A stretch of 54,456 nucleotides of DNA from Bacteroidetes bacterium MED-G20. GTDB lineage: Bacteria > Bacteroidota > Bacteroidia > Flavobacteriales_D > Parvicellaceae. The DNA is taken from NCBI GenBank assembly GCA_905181675.1, contig CAJIYZ010000047.1, positions 1 through 54,456 of the forward strand, given 5' to 3'. Below are positions 17,994 through 26,309 of the stretch, one piece after another. A program made the translations under genes and the position numbers. Under the pieces are notes generated by a model. The model did not search any database. It had not been told where the DNA came from and was given only the letters and a program-made list of their open reading frames with translations. How positions within the stretch are numbered: the first letter of the stretch is position 1; every line of letters starts with the position of its first letter.

Positions 17994-18740
17994 ATGAGTA
18001 ACAAAGACGATTGGTTTATTGATTGGTTTAATTCCAAGTATTACCACATACTTTATAAATCAAGAAATAAAAATGAAGCAAACGATTTCATTAAAAATAT
18101 TATTTCAAATTTATCTTTAAATTCAAATGAAACTGTTTTGGATCTAGGGTGCGGAAATGGAAGACACTCCATAAGTTTAAGTAAACATTTCAAACTCGTT
18201 GATGGAATAGATATATCATCGGAAAATATTACACTAGCCAAAAAAAACAAAATAGAGAATTTAAAATTTTTCATTTCAGATATGAGAAATTTTGATACCA
18301 AGACTAAGTATGGATACATATTTAATCTATTTACGAGTTTTGGCTATTTTAAAAAAAATGAAGACAACATAAACGTCCTAAAGAAGTGTAACAACCACCT
18401 GAAAAAAGACGGATTACTATTTATTGACTTTTTAAATTCGGAGAAAATAAAAATGACAATTAATGGATTAAAAGAAACAATAAATTTCGACGGTATTGAA
18501 TTTAATATCCATAAAAAAATAGTTGACAATTATGTTGTTAAGACCATTGAAATTGTTGATGGGGATTTGACATTTAACTTCCAAGAAAAGGTGCAGCTTT
18601 TTAAAATTGAAGACTTTAAGGAAATGTTGGGTATTTCAGGGTTTGAGCTTCTTTCTAGTTTTGGAGATTACCAAATGAACCCGTACGATTTAAACAGCAA
18701 TAGGTTAATTCTATGTGCCAAAAAATTAGCCAATGATTGA
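17994..18740 (+). CDS. Class I SAM-dependent methyltransferase
   Basis: A 248-residue methyltransferase of unknown substrate. The SAM-binding motif I is VLDLGCGNGRHSISLSKHF at about residues 43-61, followed by motif II VDGIDISSENI and motif IV FFISDMRNFDTKTKYGYIFNLFTSFGYF. The layout fits the small-molecule/UbiE-like methyltransferase_25/11 folds. It heads a plus-strand run with the ZIP transporter, whose start overlaps its end by eight bases. The link between methylation and metal transport is not clear. Confidence 0.88.
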   Translation: MSNKDDWFIDWFNSKYYHILYKSRNKNEANDFIKNIISNLSLNSNETVLDLGCGNGRHSISLSKHFKLVDGIDISSENITLAKKNKIENLKFFISDMRNFDTKTKYGYIFNLFTSFGYFKKNEDNINVLKKCNNHLKKDGLLFIDFLNSEKIKMTINGLKETINFDGIEFNIHKKIVDNYVVKTIEIVDGDLTFNFQEKVQLFKIEDFKEMLGISGFELLSSFGDYQMNPYDLNSNRLILCAKKLAND

Positions 18741-19470
18741 AATTTTATTTTTTAGTGTTTTAATTGTAGGAATCTTAACAGAAATTCTCTACAAAAAGAT
18801 TGAAAAATTTAAGCCAGTAATTATATCCTTTAGTGTGGCTTTAGTTTTAACACTTTTATGCACGCATGTTTTGCCAGAATTATTTTCAACCCACAATCAT
18901 CAACTTGGCTATTATTTATTGGCAGGATTTATAATCCAAATTCTTCTGGAACTTCTTTCTAAGGGAATTGAACATGGACATGTTCATTTACATGGAGAAA
19001 TTTCCAATAAAGAACTAATCGTTATTTTCATTGGTTTAGCCATTCACTCATTTATTGAAGGAATGCCCATTAACACTCTTGAAATATCTTCTCATCAACA
19101 CAATTTGACAAATATTGACAGCTCTTTTTCAGAAATATATCTATCAACAATTCTTATTCATAAATTACCAATTGCTGCCGTATTAATTATATTTCTAAAT
19201 AGTATAAACTCGAGCTATTTAAAAAAGGTTATTTTTCTTTTACTATTTGCAGTATCTAGTCCTTTAGGTGGAGTTTTTGGAGAATTTGTAGTTAATATTG
19301 ATTTTTTCAGAGGATTTTCTTTCAATTTATTAGCTGTTTCTTGTGGAATGCTACTGCATATAACTACATTATTAATATTTGAAGACCACCACAACTCAAA
19401 AGGGAAAATTAAAAACATCCTTACAATTTCAGTTGGAATACTTACGGGTATTTTAATTTTCAGTTTTTAA
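18733..19470 (+). CDS. ZIP family metal transporter
   Basis: Inner-membrane importer of divalent metals such as zinc or iron. It is 245 residues with about eight hydrophobic helices. The metal-path motifs are intact: IHSFIEGMPI (helix IV, HxxxEG type) and HKLPIAAVLI (helix V). The loop between helices III and IV has a histidine patch (EHGHVHLHGE), common in ZIP proteins. The start overlaps the methyltransferase by eight bases, and the next gene begins within about 25 bases. Together with the downstream TonB receptor it could form a two-membrane import route (inference). Confidence 0.92.
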   Translation: MIEILFFSVLIVGILTEILYKKIEKFKPVIISFSVALVLTLLCTHVLPELFSTHNHQLGYYLLAGFIIQILLELLSKGIEHGHVHLHGEISNKELIVIFIGLAIHSFIEGMPINTLEISSHQHNLTNIDSSFSEIYLSTILIHKLPIAAVLIIFLNSINSSYLKKVIFLLLFAVSSPLGGVFGEFVVNIDFFRGFSFNLLAVSCGMLLHITTLLIFEDHHNSKGKIKNILTISVGILTGILIFSF

Positions 19471-19493
19471 AAACAACATCAAATCAAAAAAAA

Positions 19494-20132
19494 ATTAAAA
19501 TAATCTTAAAAATATACTTATTAAATCTTTTTATTCTAGGCTTAGTATTTAATACGTTGGCACAAAAAAATGAAGATTTTATTCAATTCAGTGGAGTGGC
19601 TATTTCAGAAGATAGTTTACAGCCAGTACCCTATTGTAGTATAATAGATAATCAAACAAAACGAGGAACTATTTCTGATTATTTTGGATATTTTTCCTTT
19701 GTAGCAAAAAAAGGTGATACAATTATTTTCAGTAGTATAGGCTATAAAAAATCGAGGTTCACTATCCCTGATACACTTACTACCAATAAATATTCATTAA
19801 TTCATATAATGTATCAGGATACTATAATGTTAAATACAGTCGTTATATATCCGTGGCCATCCAAAGAACAATTTGCAAAAGCCTTTGTTGAAACCGAGAT
19901 ACCCAATGACGATTACAAAAGAGCTATGAACAATCTTTCAAGAGAAAAACTTAATGAAAGAATGCAGTTTACACCAATGGATGGAGCACTTAATTTCAAA
20001 TGGCAACAACAGCAAATTCAAAATAAACTATATTATGCTGGTCAGTATGCACCTATAAGCTTGTTAAACCCCATTGCGTGGGCACAATTTATTCAAGCAT
20101 GGAAAAGAGGGGATTTCAAAAACAATAAATGA
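19494..20132 (+). CDS. Secreted protein with carboxypeptidase-like regulatory (CarboxypepD_reg) domain; non-ATG start
   Basis: The track starts at TTG 19557, but the frame continues upstream and encodes a convincing signal peptide (KIILKIYLLNLFILGLVFNTLAQ) that this start would cut through. No ATG or GTG exists in the frame back to the previous stop, nor any ATG in any frame in the gap. An unusual start such as ATT at 19494 is therefore likely; the exact codon is uncertain. The mature part has a beta-sandwich domain: FIQFSGVAISEDSLQPVPYCSI, GTISDYFGYFSFVAKKGDTIIFSSIGY. A Gln-rich helical tail follows (FKWQQQQIQNK). The stop overlaps the TonB receptor start (ATGA). Confidence 0.75.
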   Translation: MKIILKIYLLNLFILGLVFNTLAQKNEDFIQFSGVAISEDSLQPVPYCSIIDNQTKRGTISDYFGYFSFVAKKGDTIIFSSIGYKKSRFTIPDTLTTNKYSLIHIMYQDTIMLNTVVIYPWPSKEQFAKAFVETEIPNDDYKRAMNNLSREKLNERMQFTPMDGALNFKWQQQQIQNKLYYAGQYAPISLLNPIAWAQFIQAWKRGDFKNNK

Positions 20133-22792
20133 TGATATTTAATAAATATAATTTATTGTTTCTTGTGTTATTAATTTCATTCATAGCTATTGGACAGGAA
20201 AAAATTATAGTAAAAGGAAATATCAGAGATATAAATGGAAACCCAATTAGTAATGCAAATATTAAAGCAATTACTAATGAGATAAAGGAAACTACTGGGG
20301 CAGTATCGGATAAAAATGGTTTATTCGATATTTCTATTGAAAGCAATGGAAAAACAACCATTGAAATAACCCATGTGAATTTCAAAAAAATTACTAAAAC
20401 CATAAATCCTGAAAAAAATACAGTTCTAAATCTTAAAATGAGAAACAAAGTTTTAAAAACTTTGGAAGTAGAGTACAAAGACCCCGGGAGTTCACCTACG
20501 GAAATACTTCCCACAATCAATGCCTCTAATATTGCATTGCCAAGTGGCAATATTGAAGGATTGCTTTCTTCAGTTGGGTTTGGAGTAAGGCAGAATAATG
20601 AATTGTCTAGCGGATTTAGTGTTCGAGGTGGAAACTTTGATGAAAATCTAATTTATGTAAATGGTATTGAAGTTTATAGACCTTTCTTAGCTAGATCAGG
20701 ACAACAAGAAGGACTGAGTTTTATAAACCCATCTATGATAGAAAATATAACTTTTTCAGCTGGTGGTTTTGATGCAAAATATGGTGACAAGCTTTCAAGT
20801 GTATTAGACATTTCTTACAAAGAGCCAGTAGATTTTGAAGCAAATTTATCCACTAGTCTTTTAGGAACTCAAATTCAGTTTGGAGATAGGCCAAGTTCAC
20901 TAATAAATTATAATATTGGTTTTCGATATAGGACTAATGCTTACCTATTAGGAGCTCTAGACACCAAAGGCGAATACCAACCAAGATTTATGGATGTCCA
21001 AGGGCTAATCAATTTTAACATCACTGAGAAATTAAAACTTTCCGTATTTGGAACATCTGCTAATAATCTCTTTTCAGTTAAGCCAGAGAATAGACAAACA
21101 AACTTTGGAAATATTAATGAAGCTTTGAGATTTACTGTCTATTACGAAGGCCAAGAAAATACCCAATACAAAACCTATATGGGAGCTGTATCTCTAAAAC
21201 ATCAAAAATCAGAAAATTTATCCTTGAACTATTATATTTCAACATTCAACACCAATGAAACAGAATACTTTGATTTATTAGGAGAATATAGACTTGATGA
21301 ATTGGAGAGAGACTTGGGAAGTGATCAATATGGAGATATTGCATACAACAGAGGAGTTGGAGCATTTCTAAACCACGCAAGGAACGAACTTAAAGCTAAT
21401 GTTATCAACTTCTATCACAAAGGGAATTTCAACCATGAAAACCAAAAAACATCCTGGGGAATAAAAGTACAAAACGAGCAAGTTAAAAATAATATAAAAG
21501 AATGGAATTACCTTGATTCCGCAAGATTCAACACCCCTAGAGCCGAGGATAGTATTGGATACCAAGATCCTAATAATATTCCTTATCAAGAACTTAACTT
21601 AAGTAAGTTTATTAGAGCAAATAATGAAATTGAATCTTCAAGAGTGACTGGATTTGTCCAAAACAGATTTAAATTTAACAAAGAAAAAAATGTTCATTTA
21701 ATATACAATAAAGACAGTCTAAACACTATTGATACAATATTTTCAACACAAGATTATTTTACAGCTACAATTGGTCTTAGAGCAAACTACTGGACTTACA
21801 ATAACCAAACAGTACTATCACCAAGAATAAATTTTAAATGGAGACCTGCTTTTTTCAAATTCGAAAATCAAAAAATTTCAAGAAAAAATATCACTTTTAG
21901 ATTGGCAACTGGTTATTATTACCAACCCCCCTTTTATAGAGCTGCAAGAAACTTAAATGGAGAACTCAATCCTATGATTAGAGCGCAAAAATCAATTCAT
22001 TTAGTAGCGGGAGGAGATTTAGTTTTTAATATGTGGGATAGGAAGTTTAAGCTTGGTTCTGAAATTTATTATAAATTTTTAGAAGATATTATTCCATATG
22101 AAATTGAAAATGTAAGGGTAAATTATTATGGTGAAAATTTAGCTTCCGGATATGCTAGAGGAATAGATTTAAAAATTAACGGAGAGTTTGTTAAGGGTAT
22201 TCAATCTTATGCATCTTTAAGTTGGCTACAAACTAAAGAAGACCTAGTCAATGATTTTTATTACGAATATTTTAACAAAGAAGGGGAGAAAATTATTCCG
22301 GGATATACAATAGATCAAAATATTTCCGATAGTACACGTTTTGAACCTGGACTAATTCCAAGGCCAACCGACCAACGACTTTCATTTTCTATGTTTTTTC
22401 AAGACCAAATGCCAAATGACTGGGACACAGAAAAAGTTAAATGGAGTACAATGAAAGTAAATATTAATGTTTTAGTTGGGTCTAGACTACCTTATGGCCC
22501 ACCAGGGAATCAAAGGTTTTCAGACACTTTAAGATCTAGTTTTTATAAAAGAGTAGATATTGGTTTTTCTAAAGACTTAATTAATAACGAAACAGATAAG
22601 TCAAAATTTAAAAAGAAATCTATATTAAATGGTGTGGAGTCTATGTGGATTGCATTTGAAGTTTTTAACTTACTAGATATATCCAATACTACCAACTATA
22701 CTTGGATTAGAGATGTTAGTGGCAGACAATATTCTATTCCTAGTTTTCTAACATCTAGAAGATTAAATCTTAAATTAGTAGCAAGATTTTAG
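20129..22792 (+). CDS. TonB-dependent outer-membrane receptor
   Basis: An 887-residue outer-membrane receptor powered by TonB. It has a signal peptide (MMIFNKYNLLFLVLLISFIAIGQ) and a CarboxypepD_reg-like domain at about residues 28-110 (GNIRDINGNPISNANIKAI). The plug is at about 125-225 (SSGFSVRGGNFDENLIYVNGIEVYRPF, FSAGGFDAKYGDKLSSVLDISYK). The 22-strand-type barrel ends with LTSRRLNLKLVARF, a terminal Phe. No SusD partner follows, so it is not a classic polysaccharide (SusCD) unit. The cargo is unknown; the ZIP transporter in the same run points to a metal or metal complex (inference). Confidence 0.93.
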   Translation: MMIFNKYNLLFLVLLISFIAIGQEKIIVKGNIRDINGNPISNANIKAITNEIKETTGAVSDKNGLFDISIESNGKTTIEITHVNFKKITKTINPEKNTVLNLKMRNKVLKTLEVEYKDPGSSPTEILPTINASNIALPSGNIEGLLSSVGFGVRQNNELSSGFSVRGGNFDENLIYVNGIEVYRPFLARSGQQEGLSFINPSMIENITFSAGGFDAKYGDKLSSVLDISYKEPVDFEANLSTSLLGTQIQFGDRPSSLINYNIGFRYRTNAYLLGALDTKGEYQPRFMDVQGLINFNITEKLKLSVFGTSANNLFSVKPENRQTNFGNINEALRFTVYYEGQENTQYKTYMGAVSLKHQKSENLSLNYYISTFNTNETEYFDLLGEYRLDELERDLGSDQYGDIAYNRGVGAFLNHARNELKANVINFYHKGNFNHENQKTSWGIKVQNEQVKNNIKEWNYLDSARFNTPRAEDSIGYQDPNNIPYQELNLSKFIRANNEIESSRVTGFVQNRFKFNKEKNVHLIYNKDSLNTIDTIFSTQDYFTATIGLRANYWTYNNQTVLSPRINFKWRPAFFKFENQKISRKNITFRLATGYYYQPPFYRAARNLNGELNPMIRAQKSIHLVAGGDLVFNMWDRKFKLGSEIYYKFLEDIIPYEIENVRVNYYGENLASGYARGIDLKINGEFVKGIQSYASLSWLQTKEDLVNDFYYEYFNKEGEKIIPGYTIDQNISDSTRFEPGLIPRPTDQRLSFSMFFQDQMPNDWDTEKVKWSTMKVNINVLVGSRLPYGPPGNQRFSDTLRSSFYKRVDIGFSKDLINNETDKSKFKKKSILNGVESMWIAFEVFNLLDISNTTNYTWIRDVSGRQYSIPSFLTSRRLNLKLVARF

Positions 22793-22795
22793 TTT

Positions 22796-23302
22796 ATGGA
22801 AAAGTTAAGTTCGTTAATATTAAATGGAGATGATGTAAATAAAAAGCTAGAGAGAATAGCTTTTCAAATTATTGAACAGTACCATGACGAAAAAGAATTA
22901 TTTATTGTTGGAATAAGCAATAATGGATTTTTGTTGGGTAAAAAATTAAAATTATTACTCAGTAAGAATAACTTGTTATCAAAAGTTAAACTTATTGAAC
23001 TTAAAATAAATAAAAAACAACCTTTAGAAACTAAAGTTGTTTTAGACCCAGAAACTTCTTTCAACGACAAAAAAATAATTTTAATTGACGATGTTTTAAA
23101 CTCAGGCAAAACTTTAATGCACGCAGCAGCTTTTTTACTAAGTCAAGACATAAAGAAAATGAATACCGTTGTATTGGTAGATAGAAGGCACAGGCATTTT
23201 CCAATAAAAGCAGATTGGGTTGGATTAACCCTATCCACTACAATACAGGAAAATATCAGAGTAGATATTTCAGAGACGGAAACTTTGGTTTTTTTAGAAT
23301 AA
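22796..23302 (+). CDS. Phosphoribosyltransferase family protein (PyrR/HPRT-like fold)
   Basis: A 168-residue type I phosphoribosyltransferase. The PRPP-binding loop is IILIDDVLNSGKTLMHAAAFL at about residues 97-117, and the N-terminal hood has IVGISNNGFLLGKKL. The late VVLVDRRHRHFPIKADWVGLTLSTT resembles PyrR proteins, so it could be a uracil phosphoribosyltransferase or regulator rather than a purine salvage enzyme. It begins three bases after the TonB receptor stop. Its TAA stop abuts the carbonic anhydrase stop with no gap. Confidence 0.8.
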   Translation: MEKLSSLILNGDDVNKKLERIAFQIIEQYHDEKELFIVGISNNGFLLGKKLKLLLSKNNLLSKVKLIELKINKKQPLETKVVLDPETSFNDKKIILIDDVLNSGKTLMHAAAFLLSQDIKKMNTVVLVDRRHRHFPIKADWVGLTLSTTIQENIRVDISETETLVFLE

Positions 23303-23866
23303 TTAATCTAAAAAATCAACTTTTCCAGAACCTAAATTGTAATAACCAGACTGAATTACCAAACCAGATTGATCTACAGCATTTTTCAAAATCTCACTGT
23401 TTTCCACTAATGTTTTAGCATTGTTACTAGCGTTAATTTTTATTACATCTATTAATTCTTTGCCTTCTCCCATTTTAACAGAATCTGAAATATGACTTAC
23501 CAGATGGTTTAAATTTGGACCATTATCTCCTCCTTGAACTGCGGCAGTAACTGCTCCACAACTTTCGTGACCTAAAACCAAAATCATTTTACAATTTAAG
23601 TGAGCTACAGCATATTCTATACTTGCAATTGAACTACTATTGGCAATATTACCAGCGACTCTAACAACAAATAACTCTCCAATATTACAATCAAAAATCA
23701 TTTCTGGAACAACTCTTGAATCTGCACAACTTAAAATAATTGCAAATGGACTTTGACCATTAGTTAATGTCTCTCTTAGAGAAGAATCACTTGTTAGATT
23801 CTCAGTATCTGCAATATAAGACTGGTTTCCTTTAATTAATCTTTCTTTTATTTCTTGAACATTCAT
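23303..23866 (-). CDS. Beta-class carbonic anhydrase
   Basis: Interconverts CO2 and bicarbonate with zinc. It is 187 residues, typical for a bacterial beta enzyme. Zinc ligands are in SCADSRVVPE (Cys, with the Asp-Arg dyad) and LGHESCGAVTAAV (His and Cys). Family segments FVVRVAGNIA and SIEYAVAHLNCKMILVLGH are intact. It is encoded three bases after the LuxC-like gene on the same strand, so the two are probably co-transcribed. Confidence 0.95.
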   Translation of the reverse strand: MNVQEIKERLIKGNQSYIADTENLTSDSSLRETLTNGQSPFAIILSCADSRVVPEMIFDCNIGELFVVRVAGNIANSSSIASIEYAVAHLNCKMILVLGHESCGAVTAAVQGGDNGPNLNHLVSHISDSVKMGEGKELIDVIKINASNNAKTLVENSEILKNAVDQSGLVIQSGYYNLGSGKVDFLD

Positions 23867-23869
23867 AAT

Positions 23870-24925
23870 TTACTTTTTTATTAAAAAATCGATGGTATCT
23901 ATACCATCAGCATAATCCCAAATATCTGGTTTTTGAGCCATTCCTAATGGAATTCCACCTGCTCCCACCCTGCATTGGATTTCATTTGACAAAACATCTA
24001 ATTCCTTTTCTAATGTTTCTAAGCTGGAGTAATATTCAAAATTTACAACGCTTATTGGAGAGAACAATGATTTATCTTCTTTCAAAATTAAAAATCCATT
24101 GTCAAAAAACAATTTTTTTCCCAATAAAAAAATGGATCTATTGTAATCATAGTTATTCATATACTTATTATGATTTGCCAAATCTTTGTAATTAAAAACA
24201 CAATTATAAATCCTATCAATACTAAAATTTTCAGGGAGATACAGTTTAGTTACCGATCTACATCCTAGTCCATAATATTGTAATATGTCGTGAGAAAGGT
24301 TATTTAATTCTTTATCGGAAACCTTGGAATCAATCACAGCAATAGATGTTCTATTCTTTCTAAAAATATGAGGAATTTTACCAAAATAATATTCGAAATA
24401 CCTATTGCTATTGTTACTTCCTGTAGCAATTACAGAATTGTAATTATGAGGTTTTTCATCACAAATCTTTACTTTATTCTTAATTTCAGAATCAAATAAA
24501 TAAAGAATATTTAAAATTGCAGGTATAAGAATATCGTCATTTTTAGAAAGCTTTACTTGAGTATTTAAATTCAATAAAACACAACAAATAACATCGTGAA
24601 GACCAACCAAAGGTAAATTCCCAGCACAAATTATAAGAACATTTTTATCAATTGTCTTTGAAATTTCATATTTACTTACCCACTTTTCTATATTATCTTG
24701 CGTCAAGTTTTTTGACCAAGACTCAAGGGATAAATGAATCATTTTATGAGAAAACCATGAATTATTTAAGAAAGCTTTATCAACGGAAATTTGAAATTTT
24801 TCAAATTCTGTTTGGTTTACTCCACATTGAAGCCCTGGCCAAGAATTAGATTCTATAAAATTGGAAAGAAATTCACCCAATTGGACTAAAGGTGCTTTTT
24901 TATAAACGTTTTTAGTTTTAATCAT
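23870..24925 (-). CDS. LuxC-like acyl-CoA reductase
   Basis: Predicted NAD(P)H-dependent reductase of fatty acyl groups to aldehydes. It is 351 residues from the ATG at 24925 (MIKTKNVYKK), shorter than LuxC of luminous bacteria (about 480). Visible are the acyl-reductase Rossmann-type segment ICAGNLPLVGLHDVICCVLL and NYNSVIATGSNNSNRYFEYYFGKIPHIFRKNRTSIAVI. The catalytic Cys region of the family is YGLGCRSVTKLYLPE. The track start (24964) lies upstream of the predicted promoter and is unlikely; ATG 24931 is also possible. No luxA/B/D/E is present. In Bacteroidota the gene commonly neighbours a ferredoxin, as here, in divergent orientation. Confidence 0.82.
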   Translation of the reverse strand: MIKTKNVYKKAPLVQLGEFLSNFIESNSWPGLQCGVNQTEFEKFQISVDKAFLNNSWFSHKMIHLSLESWSKNLTQDNIEKWVSKYEISKTIDKNVLIICAGNLPLVGLHDVICCVLLNLNTQVKLSKNDDILIPAILNILYLFDSEIKNKVKICDEKPHNYNSVIATGSNNSNRYFEYYFGKIPHIFRKNRTSIAVIDSKVSDKELNNLSHDILQYYGLGCRSVTKLYLPENFSIDRIYNCVFNYKDLANHNKYMNNYDYNRSIFLLGKKLFFDNGFLILKEDKSLFSPISVVNFEYYSSLETLEKELDVLSNEIQCRVGAGGIPLGMAQKPDIWDYADGIDTIDFLIKK

Positions 24926-24933
24926 TAACATGT

Positions 24934-24941
24934 TATATTTG
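24934..24941 (+). promoter_or_regulatory. -7 box of the ferredoxin gene promoter
   Basis: TATATTTG matches TAnnTTTG and lies 24 bases before the ferredoxin ATG. It faces the oppositely directed TATATTTG of the LuxC-like gene two bases away (TATATTTGTACAAATATA). No clear TTG at -33 on this strand. Confidence 0.55.
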
Positions 24942-24943
24942 TA

Positions 24944-24971
24944 CAAATATATAACCATTATCAAATGGCAA
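24944..24971 (-). promoter_or_regulatory. Promoter of the LuxC-like gene (TTG-N17-TATATTTG)
   Basis: On the minus strand TTG (24971-24969) and TATATTTG (24951-24944) are 17 bases apart. Predicted transcription begins near 24937, which supports the 24925 or 24931 start codon. The -33 element lies inside the first codons of the ferredoxin gene. Confidence 0.55.
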
Positions 24972-25318
24972 TTAAAATAACAGACGAATGTATAAATTGT
25001 GGTGCTTGTGAACCAGAGTGCCCGAATAATGCTATTTATGAAGGTGGTGCCGAGTGGAAGTTTTCTGATGGCACATCTCTTAAAGGAAAGTATAAAGGTA
25101 AAAATTCTGGAATTGAAGTAGATTCAGATAAAGAAAATGAGCCTGTTGAAATGGATGTTTACTTTATTGTCAATGACAAATGTACAGAATGTGTTGGATT
25201 TCATGATGAACCTCAATGCGCTGCAGTTTGCCCAGTCGATTGTTGTGTACCAGATGAAAATTTTGTCGAACAAGAAAGTTCCTTACTAGAAAAAAAGGAT
25301 AGCCTTCATATTTCTTAG
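24965..25318 (+). CDS. 2[4Fe-4S] ferredoxin
   Basis: Small cytoplasmic electron carrier, 117 residues. Cluster motif one is near the N-terminus: [19 protein letters not shown] (CX2CX2CX3C). Motif two is [22 protein letters not shown], with the long CX2CX8CX3C spacing seen in Alvin-type ferredoxins. Between them is an insert of about 45 residues ([23 protein letters not shown]). It is divergent from the LuxC-like gene through overlapping face-to-face promoters. A redox link between the two is plausible but unproven. Confidence 0.95.
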   Translation: MAIKITDECINCGACEPECPNNAIYEGGAEWKFSDGTSLKGKYKGKNSGIEVDSDKENEPVEMDVYFIVNDKCTECVGFHDEPQCAAVCPVDCCVPDENFVEQESSLLEKKDSLHIS

Positions 25319-25345
25319 TACTTACATTTTTGGTAAATTTAGTTT

Positions 25346-26197
25346 ATGTTAAAATGGAAATTTATTTTTTGTTTTTTGTTTGTTCTTGGTTTTTTAAACT
25401 CACAGACTATTCAAGAGTATGAACTAAAACTAATAAATAATCTTGAAGATGTCCATTTCGAAAAAAACCACGACAAAGCAATAGCTCTTAATGAGGACTT
25501 TAAAAATGTTTTAGAAGAAGCAATATCCAAAAGTGAAATCTTCAATTATCCCTTTGACAGCCTTTCACAATTCATGAGCACAGCAATATCACCAGATGGG
25601 AATTTCAGGATTTTCAACTGGAATATTGAATTATCTAATCAAAAACAACATTACGAATGCTGGATTTTAATGAAAAACCTTGAAATCTTGAAATTAACTG
25701 ATTTTAAAAATGATATTCCAGAAATTGAGTACTCTTCTTTGGATGCTAATTCGTGGTTTGGAGCATTGTATTATTCCATAATTCCTAAACAAAGAAAAAA
25801 TAGAACAGTATATACTCTTCTGGGATGGGACGGAAATAATATGTTTTCCAATAAAAAGATTATTGAATCAATGGTAATAAGCAAAAAAAATAAAATACAA
25901 TTTGGAGTACCAATTTTTAAATACCCAGATGGTAAAACTAAAAAAAGAGTCATTTTCCAATACAATAAACAATCTTATATGTCTTTAAAACATAGACACG
26001 CTAGAAAAGAAGATTACCTAATTTTTGACCACCTGATGCCACCATCTCCCCATTTAGAAGATTTTGCAGATTGGTATGTAACAGATTTAAGTTTCGATGC
26101 TTTTCAATGGAACGAAAATGAATGGAATTTTAAAAGAAATTTTGATGCCAAATCTCTTAAAATTCTTAAAAGACCTTTTAACGACCCAAATAAATAA
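25346..26197 (+). CDS. Conserved exported protein of unknown function
   Basis: A 283-residue protein with a signal peptide (MLKWKFIFCFLFVLGFLNSQ). I recognise the general look of an uncharacterised Bacteroidota family rather than a named domain: ISPDGNFRIFNWNIE, YTLLGWDGNNMFSNKKIIESM, KKRVIFQYNKQSYMSLKH and FDHLMPPSPHLEDFADWYVTDLSFDAFQW. These segments suggest a beta-rich periplasmic or outer-membrane protein. It lies between the ferredoxin gene and serC on the same strand. Function unknown. Confidence 0.75.
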   Translation: MLKWKFIFCFLFVLGFLNSQTIQEYELKLINNLEDVHFEKNHDKAIALNEDFKNVLEEAISKSEIFNYPFDSLSQFMSTAISPDGNFRIFNWNIELSNQKQHYECWILMKNLEILKLTDFKNDIPEIEYSSLDANSWFGALYYSIIPKQRKNRTVYTLLGWDGNNMFSNKKIIESMVISKKNKIQFGVPIFKYPDGKTKKRVIFQYNKQSYMSLKHRHARKEDYLIFDHLMPPSPHLEDFADWYVTDLSFDAFQWNENEWNFKRNFDAKSLKILKRPFNDPNK

Positions 26198-26309
26198 CTT
26201 ACCAATAAATGGGTTTGTTAATAACAGATTAAAAAAGTTAATAAATTAAGGGTAAACGCTATAATTCACTATCATTAATTTTACAATATTTACTGATTAA
26301 AAATTAATC

